Below are positions 43,280 to 48,433 of a DNA stretch of 48,433 nucleotides, one piece after another. The notes below the pieces were generated by a model. It saw nothing but the letters and a program-made list of their open reading frames with translations. It was not told where the DNA came from and ran no database searches. The DNA comes from Verrucomicrobiales bacterium. GTDB taxonomy: Bacteria; Verrucomicrobiota; Verrucomicrobiia; Limisphaerales; UBA9464. The stretch covers positions 1-48,433 of the forward strand of contig JAIXUV010000115.1 in the NCBI GenBank assembly GCA_027483345.1. Reading direction: 5' to 3'. The translations under genes and the position numbers were made by a program. Positions within the stretch are counted from its first letter, which is position 1; each line of letters begins with the position of its first letter.

Positions 43280-45391
43280 ATGGCCTCCTACTGCAATCCG
43301 AGCGTCTTCCGTGTCCTGGTGGTCGACCGCAAACCCGCGGTGATCACCTCGCACCTTGTGTCACCGGGAAGCCCGTTGCCGTTGGTGGACGGCGGCGAGG
43401 TGGACGCCTCACCGGTTCGGCCGATCATGTTCGACGCGGACGGTGTCGAGGACGGTGCCACGGCGGTCCAGCGTCTGGAGTCCGCCCTGATGACCGGGCG
43501 TCCCTATTCCGTCGCCTTCGTCTCCCAGACGCTCTCCGGCGAGGTCAGCGGTTTCGAGACCGTCTCCCGCCTCTGGGAATACCAGCCGGACCTCCAGGTC
43601 GTCTTCTGCGTGCCGCCCGGCACCGATCCCAACGAGCTCTCCGCGCGGTTCGAGTCGCCGCAGCACCTGCTGGTCCTCGAGGTTCCGGCCGGAGCCGCCG
43701 AGGTGCATCAGGCGGCCCGCCTGCTGGCGCTCAAGTGGGACCAGTTCTCCGAATACTGCCATCGGCTTCAGGAACTGAACCGGGTCCTCGACCAACGGGC
43801 GCTGAAGCTCCAGACCACCAACACCCGCCTGGAACGCGAGGTCGCAGAACGACGCGCCGCCGAGGCCCGATTCTCCGCGGCCTTCCGCATGAACTCCACC
43901 GCGATGGCCGTGCTGGCCATCGACGATGGCCGCGTCACCGACGCCAACGACCGGTTCTTCGAACTCGTCGGCGCGCATCCGCAGAGCCTGCTGGGCCGCA
44001 CCCTGTGCGACTTCCCGGCGCTGGACGACGCGGTCTCCTGGGCGAGCGCCCGCGCCCTCCTGCCCCAGTCGGGCAAGTCGGCCAGCATCGAATGCCGGTT
44101 CCAGCGCAAGCCCGACGACCTCCGTGACGTGGTCCTTTCGGCCGAGGTCGCCGAGTTCCAGAACGACTCCTGCATCCTGCTGACCATCGCCGACATCACG
44201 CAGGTCCGCCGGCTCGAGGACGAGGTGCGCCTGGCCCAGCGCGCCGAGGCCGTCGCCAAGCTCGCGCTCGGCGTCACCCACCGATTCAACAATCTGCTCA
44301 CGGTGATCCACGGCCAGGCTTCCCTGCTCACGGACGGCGGGTTGAAGTCGCCCGGCGCGACCCATTCCGTGTCGCAGATCCTCGCCGCCACCGAGGAAGC
44401 CACGGTGCTCAGCCGCAAGCTGGCTTCCCTGACCCAACGGGCGCCCGCCAACCGGCAGCCGTTGGGATTGAACGACATGGCCCACCAGATCGAGCCCCTG
44501 CTGCGCCAACTGCTCGACGCCCGGATCTCCCTCGAACTCGACCTCGCCCGCAACCTCCCAGCCGTCCTGGCCGACAGCGCCGGCATCGAGCAGGTCCTGC
44601 TCAACCTCGCCACCAACGCACGGGACTCGATGCCGCTCGGCGGCCGGCTCACGCTTTCCACCTACGAGGTCGGCCTCGACGCCCAGTCCGCACCCCACCG
44701 CCATCGCCTGGCACGCCCCGGACGCTTCGTCTGCCTCGAGGTCACCGACACCGGCGCCGGCATGGACGCCCGGACCCAGGAACGCATCTTCGACCCGTTC
44801 TTCTCCACCAAGCCCCGCGGACAGGGCTCCGGACTCGGCCTGACCGTGGTGGAAAGCATCGTCCAGGAGCACGGCGGCTGGATCGAGGTCCAGAGCGCCC
44901 GCGGCGCCGGTTCCCGGTTCCGCGTGCTGATCCCGGCCCAGGCCGGCGTCCAGGCCGCCGGAACCCGCGTCGAGTCCTCCATTCATCCTACGCCCGGCAA
45001 GGGCACCGTCCTTCTGGTCGAAGACGAAGAGGCCGTCCGTTCGTTCACCCGCACCGTCCTCGAGCAGCTCGGCTACTCCGTCCACGAGGCCTCCAACGGC
45101 ACCGAGGCCCTCCGCCTCTGGTCGTCCATCGGCTCCAAGGTCGACCTGCTGCTGACCGATATCATCATGCCCGGCGATTGGACCGGCCAACGCCTCGCCG
45201 TGGAACTGCGGCGCCAGCGCCCGGACCTCGGCGTGATCCTCATGAGCGGCTACGGGCCCGGTCTCGTGGAGGAGGCGGGCGCCTTGCCCAAGTCCGGAAC
45301 CTTCCTCCCGAAGCCCTACTCGATCCGAGCCCTCCGCGAGACCGTGGAACAGCAGCTCGCCTGCATCGGCGCCGATACGGTCGCCAACTGA
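43280..45391 (+). CDS. hybrid histidine kinase with degenerate N-terminal receiver
   Basis: This 703-residue soluble kinase has an N-terminal receiver-like domain (residues 10-155), a coiled coil (190-215), a PAS domain (215-315), HisKA with its His near 334 in GVTHRFNNLL, HATPase_c (NLATNARDSM, DTGAGMD, GSGLGLTVV) and a C-terminal receiver with phospho-Asp in LLLTDIIMPG near 625. The C-terminal receiver ends SGTFLPKPYS as usual. The N-terminal domain resembles the receiver of PAS-kinases that carry FVDVRMPP, but here FVSQTLSG has no Asp and LEVPAG replaces LKKPF, so it cannot be phosphorylated in the standard way. ATG at 43280 begins the domain. Input and output partners are not in the window. 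Confidence 0.9.
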   Translation: MASYCNPSVFRVLVVDRKPAVITSHLVSPGSPLPLVDGGEVDASPVRPIMFDADGVEDGATAVQRLESALMTGRPYSVAFVSQTLSGEVSGFETVSRLWEYQPDLQVVFCVPPGTDPNELSARFESPQHLLVLEVPAGAAEVHQAARLLALKWDQFSEYCHRLQELNRVLDQRALKLQTTNTRLEREVAERRAAEARFSAAFRMNSTAMAVLAIDDGRVTDANDRFFELVGAHPQSLLGRTLCDFPALDDAVSWASARALLPQSGKSASIECRFQRKPDDLRDVVLSAEVAEFQNDSCILLTIADITQVRRLEDEVRLAQRAEAVAKLALGVTHRFNNLLTVIHGQASLLTDGGLKSPGATHSVSQILAATEEATVLSRKLASLTQRAPANRQPLGLNDMAHQIEPLLRQLLDARISLELDLARNLPAVLADSAGIEQVLLNLATNARDSMPLGGRLTLSTYEVGLDAQSAPHRHRLARPGRFVCLEVTDTGAGMDARTQERIFDPFFSTKPRGQGSGLGLTVVESIVQEHGGWIEVQSARGAGSRFRVLIPAQAGVQAAGTRVESSIHPTPGKGTVLLVEDEEAVRSFTRTVLEQLGYSVHEASNGTEALRLWSSIGSKVDLLLTDIIMPGDWTGQRLAVELRRQRPDLGVILMSGYGPGLVEEAGALPKSGTFLPKPYSIRALRETVEQQLACIGADTVAN

Positions 45392-45415
45392 TCCGCCTTC
45401 CGATACGTTGCCGCG

Positions 45416-47005
45416 GTGCCGGACGTCCTCCTGTCCACGCTCAACGCGAAGTTCATCCACGCCGCCTTCGGGCTGCGTTGCCTCTTCGCGAACCTCGGCG
45501 ACCTCCGCAGCTCGGCCGCGATCGCCGAATTCGACATCAACCAGCGCCCCCTCGACGTCGCCGAGGCCATCCTCGCCCTCAACCCCCGCATCCTCGGACT
45601 CGGCGTCTACATCTGGAATGTCGCCGCCACCACGGAACTGGTCGCGCTCCTCCGACGACTTCGCCCGGATCTGGTCATCGTCCTCGGGGGACCCGAGGTC
45701 AGCCACGAGACCGATTCCCAGGAGATCGTCCGGCTCGCCGACCATGTCGTCACCGGCGAGGCCGACCTCGCCTTCCCCGAACTCTGCCGCGAGCTGCTCT
45801 CCGGCGGCCAACCGCAGCGGATCATCGCCGCCGGGGTCCCCGACGTGACCCGCCTGGCCTCGCCCTACGAGTTCTACGACGACCGCGACCTCGCTCATCG
45901 GGTGGTCTACGTCGAGGCCTCACGCGGATGCCCGTTCACCTGCGAGTTCTGCCTCAGCTCCCTCGACATCCCGGTACGCCAGTTCCCGCTGGAGCCCTTC
46001 CTCGAGTCCATGCAGCGGCTCCTCGACCGCGGTCTGCGACGGTTCAAGTTCGTCGACCGCACGTTCAACCTCCACCTGCTCACCAGCCGGAGAATCCTCA
46101 GCTTCTTCCTCGAACGCTGGACTCCCGACCTCTTTGTCCATTTCGAGATGGTCCCGGACCGCCTGCCGACCGAGCTCCGCGGACTGATCGAGCGTTTTCC
46201 TGCCGGTTCGCTCCAGTTTGAGGTCGGCATCCAGACGCTCAACACGGAGGTGGAGGCCCGGATCGGCCGTCGCCAGAACCACGCACGCATGGAGGACAAC
46301 CTCCGCTGGCTCCGCTCCTCCAGCGGCGTCCATGTCCACGCCGACCTCATCGCCGGTCTGCCCGGCGAGTCCCTGGAGTCCTTCGGCCAGGGATTCGAAC
46401 GCCTCCTCGAGCTCGGCCCGCAGGAAATCCAGGTGGGCATCCTGAAGCGTCTCCGCGGCACGCCGATCGTCCGGCACGATGCCGAGCATGGCATGGTCTA
46501 CAACCCGTTTCCGCCCTACGAGATCCTCGCGAACAACGACCTGGACTTCGCCACCCTCGCCCGGCTCCGCCGCTTCGCGAAGACCTGGGATCTCTACGGC
46601 AACAGCGGCAACTTCACCGAGACGCTGCCCCGGTTGCTGCAGCACGCTGGATCTGCTTTCCGCGCACTCCTGCGGTTCAGCGACCGCCTCCACGAACGCG
46701 GCGTGAAGGGCCACGGCATCGCGTTGCCACGCCAGTACGAACTCCTCTGGGAACATCTCACCCGGGACCTCGTCATGGATCCCGCATCGCTGGGTCCCGC
46801 GCTCGCCCGCGACTACAGGCGGCCCGGCCGGACCGACCTGCCGCCTTGGCTCCTACCTTGGGCCGGTGAGGAGGCGGCCACGCCGACCCGGCGCTCCTTG
46901 CCCCGCCGCCAAACCCGACACCTCGCTTCCGTTCCGGAGCTGGCCGGCAGACAGGAAGGCTCCCCGGATCCGAAACCGGACTCGCCGCCACCCACCTCGA
47001 CATGA
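45416..47005 (+). CDS. B12-binding-type radical SAM protein with DUF4080
   Basis: This 529-residue protein has an N-terminal cobalamin-binding-like Rossmann domain (residues 1-140, LGLGVYIWNVAATTELV, VLGGPEVS) and a radical SAM domain with the [4Fe-4S] motif Cys172, Cys176, Cys179 in GCPFTCEFCLSS. A C-terminal DUF4080 region follows (YGNSGNFTETLPRLL). The DxHxxG cobalamin-ligand motif of classical B12 domains is not visible. The reaction is unknown; related proteins do methyl or ring modification of natural products or lipids. The start is GTG at 45416, 24 bases after the upstream kinase. The last 60 residues are low-complexity. A Ser/Thr/Pro-rich tail of this type may be an over-extension. 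Confidence 0.9.
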   Translation: MPDVLLSTLNAKFIHAAFGLRCLFANLGDLRSSAAIAEFDINQRPLDVAEAILALNPRILGLGVYIWNVAATTELVALLRRLRPDLVIVLGGPEVSHETDSQEIVRLADHVVTGEADLAFPELCRELLSGGQPQRIIAAGVPDVTRLASPYEFYDDRDLAHRVVYVEASRGCPFTCEFCLSSLDIPVRQFPLEPFLESMQRLLDRGLRRFKFVDRTFNLHLLTSRRILSFFLERWTPDLFVHFEMVPDRLPTELRGLIERFPAGSLQFEVGIQTLNTEVEARIGRRQNHARMEDNLRWLRSSSGVHVHADLIAGLPGESLESFGQGFERLLELGPQEIQVGILKRLRGTPIVRHDAEHGMVYNPFPPYEILANNDLDFATLARLRRFAKTWDLYGNSGNFTETLPRLLQHAGSAFRALLRFSDRLHERGVKGHGIALPRQYELLWEHLTRDLVMDPASLGPALARDYRRPGRTDLPPWLLPWAGEEAATPTRRSLPRRQTRHLASVPELAGRQEGSPDPKPDSPPPTST

Positions 47006-47063
47006 CAGTCTCAACGGTCCTTCGGAGTCCCGCTGAGCGGGCCCCGTCGGCCTTCCGCATTCC

Positions 47064-48002
47064 ATGAACGAGTTCGAACTGATCGCCCGGCTCCGTCCCC
47101 GCCTTCCGGGCAATGCCTCGGTCGTCGTCGGCGCCGGAGACGACTGTGCGGTCCTCGCTTCCCCGGGCCCGGGAAGGCAGTTGCTGCTCAAGACCGACTG
47201 CGTGGTCGAGGGAGTCCACTTCCTGCCCGACACCGACCCGGCCAAGATCGGCAGGAAGGCCCTCGCCCGCGCCCTCAGCGACGTCGCCGCCAACGCCGGC
47301 ACGCCCACAGCCGCCGTGATCACCTTGGGATTGCCCGACGGCTTCGATCCCGTCCGCATCGAGGCCATCTATGACGGCATGGCCGACCTCGCACGCCGTC
47401 ACGACGTCGCGTTGGTGGGAGGCGAAACGACCCGTTCGCCGGGAGCGTTCTTCGTCAGCGTCTCCCTGCTCGGTTGGGTCGAGGAAGGGAAGGCCGTCCT
47501 GCGCTCGGGCGCAAAGGTCGGCGACGCCCTGTTCGTCACCGGGGAACTCGGCGGATCGATCCTCGGACACCACCTCGACTTCGAGCCGCGACTCGCCGAG
47601 GCCCGGTGGCTCGCCGAGCACTTCGACGTCCATGCCATGATGGACCTCAGCGACGGCCTTGCAGGGGACCTCCCGCACGTGTTGGCCGAGAGCGGCGTTC
47701 CCGGCGCCGAGATCCACCGGGAGTCGCTTCCGATCCGTCGGGCCGCCCTGCTTCGGGCCCGCGAGGGCGATACCGCCACCCCTGCCGTGGCCGCGGCCCT
47801 CGGTGACGGAGAGGACTTCGAGCTGCTGCTTTGCGTCGCCCCCCGGGACGCCGTTCCGCTGCTCGACGGATTCAAGGCACGGTTCCCGGACACGCGCATC
47901 ACCTGCATCGGCCGACTCACCGCGAACCCCGGCGTCTTCCTTCGGGAACCACGCGGACTGACGCCGGTCACGCGGGGCGGCTATCGCCACTTCGCCGGAT
48001 GA
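47064..48002 (+). CDS. thiL: thiamine-phosphate kinase
   Basis: This 312-residue ThiL phosphorylates thiamine monophosphate to thiamine pyrophosphate with ATP. Metal and phosphate-binding acids are in GAGDDCAVL (Asp26, Asp27), KTDCVVEGVHF (Asp45), RALSDVAANAG and MDLSDGLAGDL, and GGETTRSP is a further conserved loop. No TPP riboswitch is seen upstream. ATG at 47064 follows a pyrimidine-rich leader (CCTTCCGCATTCC). The stop overlaps the tsaE start by four bases (ATGA), so the two are translationally coupled. Confidence 0.95.
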   Translation: MNEFELIARLRPRLPGNASVVVGAGDDCAVLASPGPGRQLLLKTDCVVEGVHFLPDTDPAKIGRKALARALSDVAANAGTPTAAVITLGLPDGFDPVRIEAIYDGMADLARRHDVALVGGETTRSPGAFFVSVSLLGWVEEGKAVLRSGAKVGDALFVTGELGGSILGHHLDFEPRLAEARWLAEHFDVHAMMDLSDGLAGDLPHVLAESGVPGAEIHRESLPIRRAALLRAREGDTATPAVAAALGDGEDFELLLCVAPRDAVPLLDGFKARFPDTRITCIGRLTANPGVFLREPRGLTPVTRGGYRHFAG

Positions 48003-48427
48003 ACGTCGTCGTCACCCACGGCCCCCAGGAAACCGAGGCGTTCGGAGGCCGGGTTGCCAAACTCGTCCGACCCGGCTGGCTGCTCGGACTCGAAGGCGAC
48101 CTCGGCGCCGGCAAGACGGCGTTCGTCCGTGGCCTTGTGCGGGCGCTGGGTTCGCCGGCAAGGGTCCATTCGCCGACCTTCTCCCTGATGAACCGTTACG
48201 CCGGTGGCCGGATGGAAGTGGTGCACCTGGACCTCTACCGGCTCACCTCCCCGGAGGACCTGGTCCCGGCCGGCCTTGAGGAGCCTTTGCTCCGACCCGA
48301 AGGGGTCACCGTGGCCGAATGGATCTCACGGGCCCGGTTCGACGGACTCCCACACCTGCGCACGCTCCGGTTCCGCTGGATCGATGAGAACACCCGTGAG
48401 ATTTCCCATGATCTGCCTGGCCTTTGA
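47999..48427 (+). CDS. tsaE: tRNA threonylcarbamoyladenosine biosynthesis ATPase TsaE
   Basis: This 142-residue protein is the small ATPase that supports TsaD/TsaB in making the t6A tRNA modification. Walker A GDLGAGKT is at 33-40, SPTFSLMNRY follows near 58-67, then HLDLYRL at 76-82 and a C-terminal VAEWISR like the family VEWPER. It is complete, ending 6 bases before the right edge. It starts inside the thiL stop (ATGA), and pairing with thiL is seen in many bacteria. Confidence 0.94.
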   Translation: MNVVVTHGPQETEAFGGRVAKLVRPGWLLGLEGDLGAGKTAFVRGLVRALGSPARVHSPTFSLMNRYAGGRMEVVHLDLYRLTSPEDLVPAGLEEPLLRPEGVTVAEWISRARFDGLPHLRTLRFRWIDENTREISHDLPGL

Positions 48428-48433
48428 GTTCAC

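Noticed and set aside
43409-45898. An 829-codon leftward open frame
   Set aside because: It is antisense to the second hybrid kinase, which has clear domains; the shadow has none.
47005-47063. TPP riboswitch upstream of thiL
   Set aside because: The 58-base gap is too short and lacks the THI-box core.
1-48433. Mobile elements, CRISPR arrays, anti-phage islands
   Set aside because: No transposase, integrase, terminal inverted repeat pair, spaced direct-repeat array or defence gene set was found; the SNF2 gene stands alone without partners.

Overview
The window is 48.4 kb of very GC-rich bacterial chromosome, almost fully coding. It looks like Verrucomicrobiota. The reasons are a Pirellula/Verrucomicrobium-type haem domain, Planctomycete-type cytochrome plus WD40 proteins, a 1206-residue secreted LamG/PA14 protein, secreted SMP-30 proteins, and very few Shine-Dalgarno sequences. 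The phylum call is inference from gene content; no rRNA or tRNA lies in the window. I see no insertion sequence, prophage, CRISPR array or integrase, so this is ordinary chromosome with some unusual gene groupings.

Layout. 1-2.6 kb: a DUF1415 gene cut by the left edge, an unrecognised gene, and a tRNA aminocarboxypropyltransferase (DTW family) with an extra exonuclease-like domain. 2.8-8.4 kb: an exported sugar-oxidation cluster of SMP-30 lactonase, haem-c/quinoprotein sugar dehydrogenase, aldose 1-epimerase, and a convergent esterase/SMP-30 fusion. 8.7-14.7 kb: a zinc-free MDR oxidoreductase, then a leftward run of cysK, a cytochrome/WD40 protein, a small membrane protein, a stand-alone 5'-3' exonuclease and a membrane-anchored hydrolase. 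14.76-23.72 kb: nine rightward genes packed like one operon and closed by a strong terminator. They begin with a CarF/PEDS1-type plasmanylethanolamine desaturase, an LplT-like lysophospholipid transporter and an Aas-like acyltransferase/acyl-ACP synthetase. DUF2157 and GDYXXLXY membrane proteins, a lipoprotein, two alpha/beta hydrolases and a flavin reductase follow. I read this as a possible ether-lipid/lysophospholipid remodelling operon.

23.9-34.8 kb: the giant surface protein, an 814-bp regulatory gap, rpsA with a Shine-Dalgarno-less hairpin leader, dciA, an atypical SDR, a three-gene DsrE/F/H-like sulfur-relay set, ppnP, a eukaryotic-type HisA (HIS6 type) and an EamA transporter. 34.9-48.4 kb: a beta-propeller hybrid sensor kinase, a SNF2 helicase, a nitroreductase, a second hybrid kinase with a degenerate N-terminal receiver, a B12-binding-type radical SAM protein, and overlapping thiL and tsaE at the right edge.

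The best leads are the CarF-LplT-Aas operon, the tandem exported mutarotase/dehydrogenase/lactonase set, the eukaryotic-type HisA, the DTW-exonuclease fusion, and the isolated DsrEFH-like triplet with a 59-residue third subunit.
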